Shown: positions 39,049-44,916 of the stretch, piece after piece
Numbering within the stretch: position 1 is the stretch's first letter
Layout: every line of letters starts with the position of its first letter
DNA from: Ilumatobacteraceae bacterium
GTDB taxonomy: Bacteria; Actinomycetota; Acidimicrobiia; Acidimicrobiales; Iamiaceae
Assembly (NCBI GenBank): GCA_025463265.1
Contig: JAOBWH010000195.1
Span: 1 to 44,916 of the forward strand
DNA: 44,916 bases
Direction of reading: 5' to 3'
Program-made: the position numbers and the translations under genes
The notes under the pieces: generated by a model
Told to the model about the DNA's origin: nothing
Database searches by the model: none
Seen by the model: the letters and a program-made list of their open reading frames with translations, nothing else

Positions 39049-39083
39049 GACTAGCAGGTCAGCGACTTCTGTCGGTGCTAGTC
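39049..39083. repeat. Inverted repeat upstream of the serine recombinase
   Basis: GACTAGCA (39049-39056) and TGCTAGTC (39076-39083) are exact reverse complements. CGAC-TTCT-GTCG (39063-39074) forms an inner hairpin. The repeat lies 58 bp upstream of the recombinase start and 18 bp after the stop of the next gene. It could be a recombinase target or a terminator; no T-run follows. The rest of 38992-39101 shows no gene. Confidence 0.4.
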
Positions 39084-39101
39084 GTAGCGGCCGAGAGCGC
39101 G

Positions 39102-39914
39102 TTATTCGCCCTCGGGCCGCACCTTGAAGGCACCGGGTGGAGCGTCAGCGGGGGGAGGAGGTGCGACGGGTCCGCCGAGTAGCAGTTCGGCTCGCTGGCG
39201 CATCAGAGCGTTGGCCTCATCCACCTCAGTCCCGTGCAGGCTCTCGAACTGGGCTTGGACCCAGTCGTGGAACTCTCCCAACAGACCGAGGTGCTCGGAC
39301 ACCACGGGAGCGATCACCAGTTTCCCGTCCTCCTGGCCGTTGAGGTATGTCCGATCCGCAACATTCCAGCCGTCCCATGCAAGCAGCGACTCGACCTTCA
39401 GCCAGACCAGGAACTCGCTGGTCCCTCCCGCTGGCCTCGTCTGGTGGGTGAATCCAAAATCCGGCAGTGATCGATGAAGCATGAAGTTGCGGAGCTTCTT
39501 GAGCAGCGGTGAGGTCGAGTTGGCGTTGAGCACAGAGAGCCGCTCTGCATACTCCGTCTCGAACTCGGATCCCTCGTACCGCTCCTTGACCCGATGGGTC
39601 TGGTCGATGAGGGTGCCGGTCGCTGCGACGTAGTTGTGAAGGGTCCGAAACACTTCACCGATGTACTCCTCCCGTGCAGGAGAGGGGCGGACGTTCTGGA
39701 TCAACTCAATGTCGAAGCCCAGCGGCAAATCCACCAGGTTGACGAGGTCGAGAAGTTCCCCACCGTTGGCGACGAACACGTCGACGTACATGTGGCGCAG
39801 CAGCGTCCACTGGCCGTGCGCGATCTTGCCGGGGTGCGCCTTGATCTGCTCATCGAGCAGACGAATCGCGTCGAAATTCGGGTGGCGGATCGTTCGGGCG
39901 GACTCGTCGGACAT
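39102..39914 (-). CDS. Hypothetical helical protein with HEPN-like motif
   Basis: A 270-residue protein, largely helical. The stretch LLKKLRNFMLHRSLPDFGF contains R142-x4-H147, which fits the HEPN R-x4-6-H catalytic motif and lies near the middle of a helical protein, as HEPN motifs do. The preceding helices (YIGEVFRTLHNYVAATGTLI, DQTHRVKERYEGSEF) are compatible. The C-terminus is Pro-rich (APPPPADAPP). I cannot assign a named family, and Rx4H is short enough to occur by chance. It stands alone between the serine recombinase and the toxin-antitoxin-like pair. The gap 39915-40179 (265 bp) holds a 12-bp direct repeat (CACCGCCACCTC at 39941 and 39970) and no supported gene. Confidence 0.75.
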   Translation of the reverse strand: MSDESARTIRHPNFDAIRLLDEQIKAHPGKIAHGQWTLLRHMYVDVFVANGGELLDLVNLVDLPLGFDIELIQNVRPSPAREEYIGEVFRTLHNYVAATGTLIDQTHRVKERYEGSEFETEYAERLSVLNANSTSPLLKKLRNFMLHRSLPDFGFTHQTRPAGGTSEFLVWLKVESLLAWDGWNVADRTYLNGQEDGKLVIAPVVSEHLGLLGEFHDWVQAQFESLHGTEVDEANALMRQRAELLLGGPVAPPPPADAPPGAFKVRPEGE

Positions 39915-40179
39915 GCCGTCGGAACCTAATCCGAGGTCCGCACCGCCACCTCTGGCGTTGTCGAGATGCCACCGCCACCTCGATGGCCATGATGAAGGGG
40001 CCGGTCAACGACCAAAGCGCCGACGGCCGCTGCGGTAGTCACCACCTCGAAGCCGCAGCGGACGACAACGGCGGCTGCGCCGACCACCACGACGACTCCC
40101 GCGCTACCGGAGGGATGTCTGCCCGGTACCGGCCGGGCGGGCGACACCATCGGCGGAGTCGAGATCGCTACGCCGGGGT

Positions 40180-40473
40180 TCAGCCCTTGGGCGGGTAGAG
40201 GTAGTCGTTCCCGACATCGTCGATGTCGATTTCACCCAGGATCGGATCAAGCGTGTAGATGACCACCACGTCCTCCACCTCGGGCAAGCGGGCAACTCGG
40301 CGCTCGGGCCTCATGTCATTCGGGTCCATTGGAAGCGCAACCGACTCAACGGGCCTCGGGTCCTTCTCCAGATCCATGACCCAGGCGTAGACGTACCGAC
40401 GGTCGTCATCCGTGCCTTCCCCGAGTGCAAGCCAATCGTCCAGCCCGCCAAGCGATCTCAGTTGCCAGCCCAA
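40180..40473 (-). CDS. Small protein, candidate toxin of a toxin-antitoxin pair
   Basis: A 97-residue protein starting at a TTG (40473), 12 nt after the stop of the gene before it. MGWQLRSLGGLDDWLALGEG is followed by a DRRYVYAWVMDLEKD strand, a polar loop and VVVIYTLDPILGEIDIDDVG, a strand-rich ending that faintly recalls RelE/ParE-fold toxins. I do not recognise a family. Its size, its place second in a two-gene unit and its neighbour's make-up are the arguments for a toxin. Confidence 0.65.
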   Translation of the reverse strand: MGWQLRSLGGLDDWLALGEGTDDDRRYVYAWVMDLEKDPRPVESVALPMDPNDMRPERRVARLPEVEDVVVIYTLDPILGEIDIDDVGNDYLYPPKG

Positions 40474-40485
40474 GGGGCGATCTAA

Positions 40486-40695
40486 CTACCCGGCGGCGAG
40501 CGGATCCACGCCACCGAAGTGACGTTCGATCAGGTCTTGTCGAGTGACCACTCGGTCCTTGCTCCGGTCGCGCGCTAGTTGAGCCTGGATCCTCGGATTG
40601 CGGGCGACGTGCAACGCGGCCTCAGACGACCGGCGGCGGTCCTCAAGCATTTGCCGCTGGGCCGGGGTGAGGTCGTTCTCCTCGGCGATGCTCAT
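40486..40695 (-). CDS. Small charged protein, candidate antitoxin
   Basis: A 69-residue, highly charged helical protein (LTPAQRQMLEDRRRSSEAAL, ARDRSKDRVVTRQDLIERHF) with the character of a type II antitoxin. No ribbon-helix-helix or HTH could be assigned with confidence. The ATG at 40695 is the start. It is preceded by a good promoter with no room for a leader. Next in line, 12 nt away, is the candidate toxin. The region upstream (40731-40961) shows no supported gene. Confidence 0.7.
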   Translation of the reverse strand: MSIAEENDLTPAQRQMLEDRRRSSEAALHVARNPRIQAQLARDRSKDRVVTRQDLIERHFGGVDPLAAG

Positions 40696-40730
40696 GACAT
40701 CACTGTAGTTACATCGTTGACGCTTGTCAG
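40696..40730 (-). promoter_or_regulatory. Sigma-70-like promoter, leaderless, with operator-like palindrome
   Basis: On the minus strand CTGACA (40730-40725, 5 of 6 matches to the -35 consensus), a 17-nt spacer and TACAGT (40707-40702, 4 of 6 to the -10) lead with 6 nt to the ATG at 40695. Transcription should begin at or next to the start codon. The imperfect palindrome TGTAGTTACA (40704-40713) overlaps the -10, a fitting site for autorepression by the candidate antitoxin. Confidence 0.6.
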
Positions 40731-40961
40731 CCGTTCCTTGATTGGTCAGACCCGGTCGGAGCAGAGCAGTGGTGCTCTCGTGGCCTCAAACGACGCCGAC
40801 TACGAGACCGCCAAGGCCCAGTTGCTGGCCGGACCGCAGTAGGGGACCGGCACGTCCACCACCTCGGGCCACGACAAAGTTCCTCACCTGCCTCTCGGAC
40901 GCGTGCTGCCACTGTCTCCAGCAGGCCCCCTTCTGCACGGGCGAGGACATGCCGGTGACGG

Positions 40962-41771
40962 CTAGTCCCGTCGCTGTTCCGACCGACATGGAGCGATGAT
41001 CGTCGCTGCCGGTCGCTGCACCCCGTCGACTGCGCCAAGGACCTGGCAGTGGCTCGCGCCATGCCGGACCCATAGCTGGGCGGTCCACGCGCACAGCGCA
41101 GCGTCGAACAGATCCTCCCGGTGCTTGTAATCGCGGTCCGCCAGCGGAGACGGCACGTTGACGAGTTCCCTCAAGTCAGGATGACTCCGAAGCAGCAGTG
41201 GTGGGTCGGTGGTCTCCAACCTGCCGACCCGACGCACCATGTCATCGAAGTTGCGGGCACGGATGGGCCGGAACTCGGCGGTCCGCACCTTCGGCGGCTT
41301 GCGCTTGTACACGGGCCGCTCGTCGTCGTAGCCCAGCACTGGCGTGCCGACCAGGGTCGTGTAGGGGTAGCACTCACTGAAGACCCGGCCGTGCGAAGGT
41401 GGTCCGTCAAGGCCGTCGTCGTAGCGCCATCCCATGCCTTCGAGCTGCTGCCTGAGTACGACGCCAGCGAGGCGGGCTGAGCCGAGATTGGTGCTGTTCG
41501 CCGATACCTTCCAGCGCCCGTACCGCTGGCCGACCTGCTTCTCACACACTCGCTGGCCCATCGAGTTGTCGACGATCAACGGTGCGTCCACGAACACGAG
41601 CGAGTCATCGGTGGCGAGTCGCTCGATCCAGGCGATCGTGTCCGCGACGCCGATGGTCCACCCGGCGTCGACCACCGTTCCGTCGGGGTCCAGGGCCACA
41701 ACGCCAGTCTCGTTCGCGGCTCGGCTACCAGTCCCTTCCGCCCACGCCAAATCGATCCCGATCGTCCGCAT
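40962..41771 (-). CDS. DUF429 protein (RNase H-like fold)
   Basis: A 269-residue DUF429 protein. It opens with MRTIGIDLAWAEGTGSR, a metal-site-like D in the first strand as in RNase H-fold families, then VVALDPDGTVVDAGW, SLVFVDAPLIVDN, RVCEKQVGQRYGRW and a late DYKHREDLFDAALCAWTAQ with acidic residues that could complete an active site. DUF429 proteins are predicted nucleases or nucleotide-binding proteins; none of this is proven. The ATG at 41771 overlaps the stop of the GIY-YIG-like gene by one base. Third and last gene of a compact operon. Confidence 0.9.
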   Translation of the reverse strand: MRTIGIDLAWAEGTGSRAANETGVVALDPDGTVVDAGWTIGVADTIAWIERLATDDSLVFVDAPLIVDNSMGQRVCEKQVGQRYGRWKVSANSTNLGSARLAGVVLRQQLEGMGWRYDDGLDGPPSHGRVFSECYPYTTLVGTPVLGYDDERPVYKRKPPKVRTAEFRPIRARNFDDMVRRVGRLETTDPPLLLRSHPDLRELVNVPSPLADRDYKHREDLFDAALCAWTAQLWVRHGASHCQVLGAVDGVQRPAATIIAPCRSEQRRD

Positions 41772-42493
41772 CAATGCGTGCGTCCGATCCAGTAGTCCAG
41801 CCGTTCACACAGCCGAGAGTTGACTGAGTCGTTGACGTGGTTGACGTTCCAGAGGCCGGAGCGTTGGATCGCTGCGCGGTCGGCGTGGTGGCCGAGCCAG
41901 CCTGGGGACGGCCGGTCGGCTTGGGAGTTGGCGAGGTTGCTTAGGAGGGCGATCGAACTGGACTCGATCAGTCCTCGGTCACTGGCCCTGCCCGGCGCGT
42001 CGTCGACGTCGAGCCAGAGGAACGGCATCTGCCCGATGCGCTGGCTGACCGCCCGCTCCAGGGTCAGCTCCAGGTCCTTTGCTCCTGGCGGCGCACTGCC
42101 GCCTCGACCCCAGGTCTGACGGGCTGGGTCGTGCTCGAAGTCGGACTCCGACGCCAATAGGGCGGTGCCGGTGTGGAGCCGGAAGATCGAGCCGCGGTGG
42201 TTGCCTCCTCCGGCGTAGGTCCCGCCGACGGTTCCCCGGTGCTGGGAGAGGCGACCCCAGAGCGTCGACTTGGAGGTGGCCGTCAGGGCGTGGGTGCCTA
42301 CTCGAACGACGCGCGGAGTGCCATCTCGGCGGAGTTCGCCTGGCTCGAAGAAGAAGTACACGCCGCGGTCGGGCCAGCCCGTTCTGCCACCGCACTCCGA
42401 TAGCCGCCGTGGACCGCCCGTTCGCTCAGCGAGTGTCCCGAGTAAGGCGTAGAACTCGTCGAGGTCTGCAGGAGTGGGCATGGGCGAGGTCAC
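41771..42493 (-). CDS. GIY-YIG-like domain protein
   Basis: A 240-residue protein. DRGVYFFFEPGELRRDG (GVY near 44-46) followed by PRVVRVGTHALTATSKSTLW and GRLSQHRGT resembles a GIY-YIG nuclease core in which the second motif reads RVG, with Arg81 and His85 in the helix that usually bears the catalytic Arg. NHRGSIFRLHTG could supply the next strand. The catalytic Glu is not located with certainty. The C-terminal half (SSSIALLSNLANSQADRPSP, GWLGHHADRAAI, LWNVNHVND) is typical of uncharacterised island proteins with this N-terminus. The GTG at 42493 overlaps the DUF6884 stop by 4 nt. Confidence 0.8.
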   Translation of the reverse strand: MTSPMPTPADLDEFYALLGTLAERTGGPRRLSECGGRTGWPDRGVYFFFEPGELRRDGTPRVVRVGTHALTATSKSTLWGRLSQHRGTVGGTYAGGGNHRGSIFRLHTGTALLASESDFEHDPARQTWGRGGSAPPGAKDLELTLERAVSQRIGQMPFLWLDVDDAPGRASDRGLIESSSIALLSNLANSQADRPSPGWLGHHADRAAIQRSGLWNVNHVNDSVNSRLCERLDYWIGRTH

Positions 42494-42936
42494 CGATGTC
42501 CGCTGGAGGGGCCGCGGGCGTAGAGCGCAAGCTGCTCACCTTGGCGCAGTCCAGCCGCCGGGATCGTGACAGACGCACCCGCGGCGACCAGGCCGTCGAC
42601 AAGGCCCCAATCCCGGTAGTCGGCACCGGCATGGATCTCGAACTCCCGCGCCGCCAAGGTGCCCAACTCGGCGTTGAGCTGGCGGAGCACCCGCTCGGTC
42701 CAAGCACGCTTCGCGGATCGCGAGGCAGTGGTGAGGGATTCGTCGTAGGGGTCAAGGAGGCCGTCAGAGGCGACCAGACCGTGCTTCGCCGACAGGATGA
42801 ACCACCTTCCGCACGACTGTTCGACCCACCGCCGTCGGCCGCGAAACAGCGCGGAGGTGTAGAGGTCCTTAGCCGGGGCGCACGAGGTGCCCTTTTGCTT
42901 CACGCAGCCAACCAACCCAACCCGTGTGCCAACCAC
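42490..42936 (-). CDS. DUF6884 protein
   Basis: A 148-residue DUF6884 protein. GLVGCVKQKGTSCAPAKDLY then TSALFRGRRRWVE, WFILSAKHGLVASD and DPYDESL match the family pattern (C-x-K at the front, S-A-K-H-G-L, P-Y-D). The fold is thought to be related to the YaaA-like/archaeosine-TGT accessory superfamily; function is unknown. Starts with GTG at 42936. It is the first gene of the three-gene operon, divergent from the DUF1643 gene across a 173-bp gap with a strong palindrome. Confidence 0.88.
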   Translation of the reverse strand: MVGTRVGLVGCVKQKGTSCAPAKDLYTSALFRGRRRWVEQSCGRWFILSAKHGLVASDGLLDPYDESLTTASRSAKRAWTERVLRQLNAELGTLAAREFEIHAGADYRDWGLVDGLVAAGASVTIPAAGLRQGEQLALYARGPSSGHR

Positions 42937-43047
42937 GACCGGAAACCTAGTGCGGGGCTACGACGCTCACTCTCCTGAAGGATCGCCTCGGCGCTCGTCG
43001 CGCACTCTGTTGCGCCAAGTGCGCTGACCTGCGGATTCGTCGGTGGA

Positions 43048-43078
43048 ACTAGTATCGAATCCCGGATTCGACACTAGT
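43048..43078. promoter_or_regulatory. 31-bp near-perfect palindrome in the divergent gap
   Basis: ACTAGTATCGAATC (43048-43061), a CCG centre, and GATTCGACACTAGT (43065-43078): 14-bp arms with a single mismatch. It lies between the divergent DUF6884 and DUF1643 genes (gap 42937-43109), 32 bp from the DUF1643 start. The size and symmetry fit a dimeric repressor's operator or a recombination site. The central AT-rich arms contrast with surrounding GC. Confidence 0.65.
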
Positions 43079-43093
43079 GGGGTACCCACTTTT
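43076..43093 (+). terminator. Hairpin plus short T-run overlapping the palindrome
   Basis: AGTGGG-GTA-CCCACT is followed by TTT (43076-43093). Its left arm shares AGT (43076-43078) with the right end of the 31-bp palindrome, so in RNA the two hairpins cannot form together. This may be a weak terminator or attenuator before the DUF1643 gene; four T's make it marginal. Confidence 0.35.
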
Positions 43094-43109
43094 GGCGCAT
43101 AGTCACGCC

Positions 43110-43628
43110 ATGACCACCAACGCCGCATCCCCGCTGACCCCATACCGACCCGAACCGTTCCTGCTGCGCCCCGGTCAGCCTGGACCCGTGCTCGGCGTCC
43201 TGGCAAAGAACCCGTCTGAGCCAGATTCAGAGAGAAATCGAACGTTTGCCAGCATCGCCGCCTATGCAGCCGGAAACGGGTTCGGCGAGGTCCTGGTGGT
43301 CAATCTGTTCTCCCTTCGAGCCAAGAACCCCGACCGGCTCGGGAGGGTGGACTACGCCAAAGCCGTCGGCCCCGGCAACGACGAGGCGATCACCACCTGG
43401 GCGCAGTCCTGCGACCGGCTGGTCTGTGCTTGGGGCGGCGCACGCCCGATTCCAGCTTCGAGGTACAAGCGCCGAATCTCAGAGGTTCGCTCCTTGCTCG
43501 GTGGTCGTGCTCTCTGGTCAGTCGGCGATCCGACCACGGACGGCTACCCCCGCCACCCCTGCCGCAACGGATGGCCCATCACAGCGGAACTCCGCCCCTA
43601 CGCCGGGGCCATCTGGACCTGGGAGTAG
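43110..43628 (+). CDS. DUF1643 protein
   Basis: A 172-residue DUF1643 protein. PGPVLGVLAKNPSEPDSERN, then IAAYAAGNGFGEVLVVNLFS, RAKNPDRLGR, VGPGNDEAITTWAQSCDRLV, CAWGG and DGYPRHPCRNG match the family closely (N-P-S, G-F-x-x-x-x-V-V-N-L-F, G-x-N-D, W-G, G-x-P-x-H-P). The fold is predicted to be related to uracil-DNA glycosylase-like or nucleoside-binding proteins; function is unknown. The ATG at 43110 is chosen; a GTG at 43077 lies inside the hairpin. The only plus-strand gene in the island part of the window. 43629-43840 (212 bp) shows no supported gene. Confidence 0.9.
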   Translation: MTTNAASPLTPYRPEPFLLRPGQPGPVLGVLAKNPSEPDSERNRTFASIAAYAAGNGFGEVLVVNLFSLRAKNPDRLGRVDYAKAVGPGNDEAITTWAQSCDRLVCAWGGARPIPASRYKRRISEVRSLLGGRALWSVGDPTTDGYPRHPCRNGWPITAELRPYAGAIWTWE

Positions 43629-43840
43629 CTCATTGGATCCAGAGCGCCGAGGCCGTCTCCAGCTCCTCCGTCTCCACCATCGAAAGCGGCCACAGCTACA
43701 CCGGTCACCATCAGTCCGCCGACGCTGCGAAGATCGAGGGCGACCTTCATGCCGAGCGACACGGCCCCGCTGAGCAAACGGTCAGCCAATTCGCCACTGC
43801 CTGCTCGATGCCCTTGACGCGCGGCGTGGCCACGGCGAAC

Positions 43841-44179
43841 TCACCACCACATCCGGTTGCGCATCTCGCCACTCGTGATGCGGCCTGGCGGACGCACCCG
43901 CGGGACCAAGGCGGCTTCGGGGTCTTCGAAGCCCCCCGGCCACGAACATCGGCCTCGTCCCGGTGCGTGTGGATGGGCGTAGGCCGGGCACGGGCAGGTG
44001 GGATTGCCCGCGCGGAACACCACCACCCGGCTCGGCAGCCTCGACCGCGGACCAGTCGCATGCAGCCCGAGGTGAACCGCGCAGGCTTCGCCGCCCCAGA
44101 GGCGGAAGTTCCGACACAGCTCGCCGTCGGCACGGATGGCCGGGCAACGCCGGAGGGTTCGGTACTCCTCGCTGGTCAT
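43841..44179 (-). CDS. Small Cys/His-rich (zinc-binding) protein
   Basis: A 112-residue protein. RRCPAIRADGELCRNFRLWG then GEACAVHLG gives C-x7-C-x10-C-x2-H, the knuckle seen in many phage and island proteins of the C-x-x-x-x-x-x-G-x-x-C-x(n)-G-x-x-C-x-x-H type. CPCPAYAHPHAPGRGRC then SWPGG supplies a second Cys/His cluster. Zinc binding and possibly DNA binding are inferred. The ATG at 44179 has GGAGG 7 nt before it; the frame is open further upstream, but that part runs through the repeats at 44258-44322 and is not convincing. It follows the Toprim gene on the same strand. Confidence 0.7.
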   Translation of the reverse strand: MTSEEYRTLRRCPAIRADGELCRNFRLWGGEACAVHLGLHATGPRSRLPSRVVVFRAGNPTCPCPAYAHPHAPGRGRCSWPGGFEDPEAALVPRVRPPGRITSGEMRNRMWW

Positions 44180-44234
44180 CGCGAAACCTCCAACGGCGGG
44201 TTCAAGAACGCGGAGAATTGCCCAGGGACCACTC

Positions 44235-44254
44235 GAATCGGAGCAAAGCGATTC
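44235..44254. repeat. Inverted repeat next to the iteron-like repeats
   Basis: GAATCG (44235-44240) and CGATTC (44249-44254) face each other across GAGCAAAG, directly beside the three 12-bp direct repeats. It may be part of the same protein-binding region. Confidence 0.35.
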
Positions 44255-44257
44255 AAC

Positions 44258-44322
44258 CGGGAACACGCCTTGATTGACCGTTCCGGTACGGGAACACGCC
44301 GCTGACCGCTCGGGAACACGCC
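44258..44322. repeat. Three iteron-like direct repeats CGGGAACACGCC
   Basis: CGGGAACACGCC occurs exactly at 44258-44269, 44289-44300 and 44311-44322 (spacings 31 and 22 bp). Each copy is followed within a few bases by TGACCG or TGACGG, so the full unit is nearer 20 bp. They lie in the 190-bp gap between the Toprim gene and the Cys/His-rich gene. Clustered direct repeats beside replication genes can be iterons bound by an initiator; operator boxes for the small zinc protein gene are the alternative. No coding sequence fits the gap 44180-44369. Confidence 0.6.
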
Positions 44323-44369
44323 GATCTGACGGCAACTCTGGGAGTAGTAGGGAGAGGTGAAAGTCATAG

Positions 44370-44916
44370 CTACCTCTCATCTCCACCAGGAGACTCATGC
44401 GGGAGGAGATACCAGGGACGCTTGTGCTCGATCAGGTACCCCCCGGCGATGAGCTGCGCCAGCCCGCCTGCGACCGCCTTCGGTCCGACACCGAGGTACG
44501 ACGCAAGTTCCGCCTTCGTTGCCCTCGCTCGACCGCTTCCAGCCGCGAGCTTGCTCAGGCAGATGTAGATCCTGGCCCCGTGCGGGCCGCACCGTTCGAC
44601 TCCAGTTGGAGTCCTGGCGAAGTAGCCCTCCATCCGCTCCTCGAAGCTCGGCATGGGCACCCACTCGGACACCGGCCGGAGAGTCATCAGGACATGAACC
44701 GCGAAGTCCTCGTCATCCCGCCCGACCTCGCGCTCTGCCCAAGCGAAGGCATCGGAGAGATCCGGCTTCTTCAGGCCAGGAACCACAGGGAACAGCACGG
44801 CGCTATCCGGCAGGCGCACTCCAGCGGCCCGGAGCAGGCTGGCACGGGTCGCGCCGAGCTTGATGCCAGCGTCGTCCGCATCGCAGATGACGACTCCGTG
44901 CAGCCCGGCCAGCGGC
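44370..44916 (-). CDS. Toprim plus winged-helix protein, primase/replication-like (5' truncated by window)
   Basis: The frame runs off the right edge, giving 181 residues of the C-terminal part. It begins with PLAGLHGVVICDADDAGIKL then GATRASLLRAAG: the Toprim D-A-D-D-A-G strand that binds metal in primases and topoisomerases. VPGLKKPDLSDAFAWAE is the matching later Toprim segment. A winged-helix region follows (ARIYICLSKLAAGSG, TKAELASYLGVGPKAVAGGL, LIAGGYLIEHKRPWYLL). A Toprim-wHTH protein in an integrated element is usually part of its replication module. A GTG at 44819 is an internal codon: the Toprim motif lies before it. The stop TAG is at 44370. Confidence 0.85.
   Translation of the reverse strand, partial: PLAGLHGVVICDADDAGIKLGATRASLLRAAGVRLPDSAVLFPVVPGLKKPDLSDAFAWAEREVGRDDEDFAVHVLMTLRPVSEWVPMPSFEERMEGYFARTPTGVERCGPHGARIYICLSKLAAGSGRARATKAELASYLGVGPKAVAGGLAQLIAGGYLIEHKRPWYLLPHESPGGDER

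Larger units (their letters stand above)
24808..44916. mobile_element. Integrated genomic island in tRNA-Thr (left end; right end outside window)
   Basis: The left boundary is the tRNA-Thr 3' fragment. Content changes sharply there: housekeeping operons stop, AT-rich codons become more common by eye, and genes for restriction, abortive-infection-like proteins, a serine recombinase, toxin-antitoxin-like proteins, DUFs common in mobile DNA and a Toprim protein follow. I found no second tRNA-Thr end or tyrosine integrase within the window, so the element probably extends beyond 44916. The serine recombinase at 38233-38991 is not the type that normally uses tRNA sites, so a second recombinase is expected further right, or the island is composite. 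Confidence 0.7.

Noticed and set aside
39926-40198. Two overlapping short frames in the gap after the HEPN-like gene
   Set aside because: Ala/Val- or Asp/His-rich low-complexity sequence on either strand, no ribosome binding site, no family resemblance.
40731-41062. Short frames between the antitoxin-like gene and DUF429
   Set aside because: They are antisense to DUF429 or lack starts and ribosome sites; no recognisable product.
43598-43789. A small hydrophobic minus-strand frame
   Set aside because: Third codon positions are not G/C-biased as in real genes here, and it overlaps the end of DUF1643.
24739-44916. A CRISPR array or insertion sequence with terminal repeats
   Set aside because: No regularly spaced repeat of 25 bp or longer and no transposase gene was found; the repeats seen are short and few.

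Overview
The window is high-GC DNA read mostly from minus-strand operons. It looks like the chromosome of an actinobacterium, probably of the Acidimicrobiia type. The reasons are a SigR/RsrA-type sigma/anti-sigma pair, a DUF2342 (F420-associated) metalloprotease-like protein, a DUF2520 Rossmann protein between folK and panC, an Hpt-TilS cluster and many GTG starts with 1-4 nt overlaps. The lineage is an inference; no rRNA or complete tRNA gene is present to test it.

Positions 1-24.8 kb are ordinary chromosome. A cofactor block on the minus strand runs tilS - hpt - lipoprotein - folE - phosphatase-like protein - folB - folK - DUF2520 - panC - panD - nadB - scramblase-like - ArgR-like membrane protein. 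A membrane glycosyltransferase, a membrane-anchored protein and nadC lie beyond it. The block covers the last steps of NAD synthesis, pantothenate/beta-alanine, the pterin branch of folate, purine salvage and tRNA-Ile2 lysidinylation. Upstream of tilS are the DUF2342 protein, a 45-residue membrane microprotein and a SigR/RsrA pair. Divergent from sigR are two large GGDEF-EAL proteins for cyclic-di-GMP. A membrane protein, a UBP zinc-finger protein, a secreted alpha/beta hydrolase and a MalT/LuxR-type regulator complete this part.

At 24.81-24.86 kb lies only the 3' half of a tRNA-Thr(CGT) gene, in minus orientation. This is the usual scar left when an element integrates into a tRNA gene. To its right, to the window end, everything looks like an integrated genomic island: lower GC by eye, hypothetical genes, a serine recombinase, and a right edge inside a Toprim/winged-helix replication-type gene next to iteron-like repeats. 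No second copy of the tRNA end was found, so the island probably continues past the window.

The island is rich in defence-type genes. They include (a) a PIN-GNAT-PUA/EVE triple fusion overlapping an ASCH-domain gene; (b) a type I restriction-modification operon (hsdM-hsdS-hsdR), preceded by an Abi-like HEPN gene and followed, with overlapping or very close junctions, by a UDG-like/PD-(D/E)XK fusion and a PGN_0703-like nuclease; (c) a protein with a HEPN-like Rx4H motif; (d) a two-gene toxin-antitoxin-like cassette with a well-formed, apparently leaderless promoter; (e) a compact DUF6884 - GIY-YIG-like - DUF429 operon, divergent from a DUF1643 gene across a 31-bp near-perfect palindrome. The most likely undescribed systems are (a), the accessory nucleases of (b), and (e).
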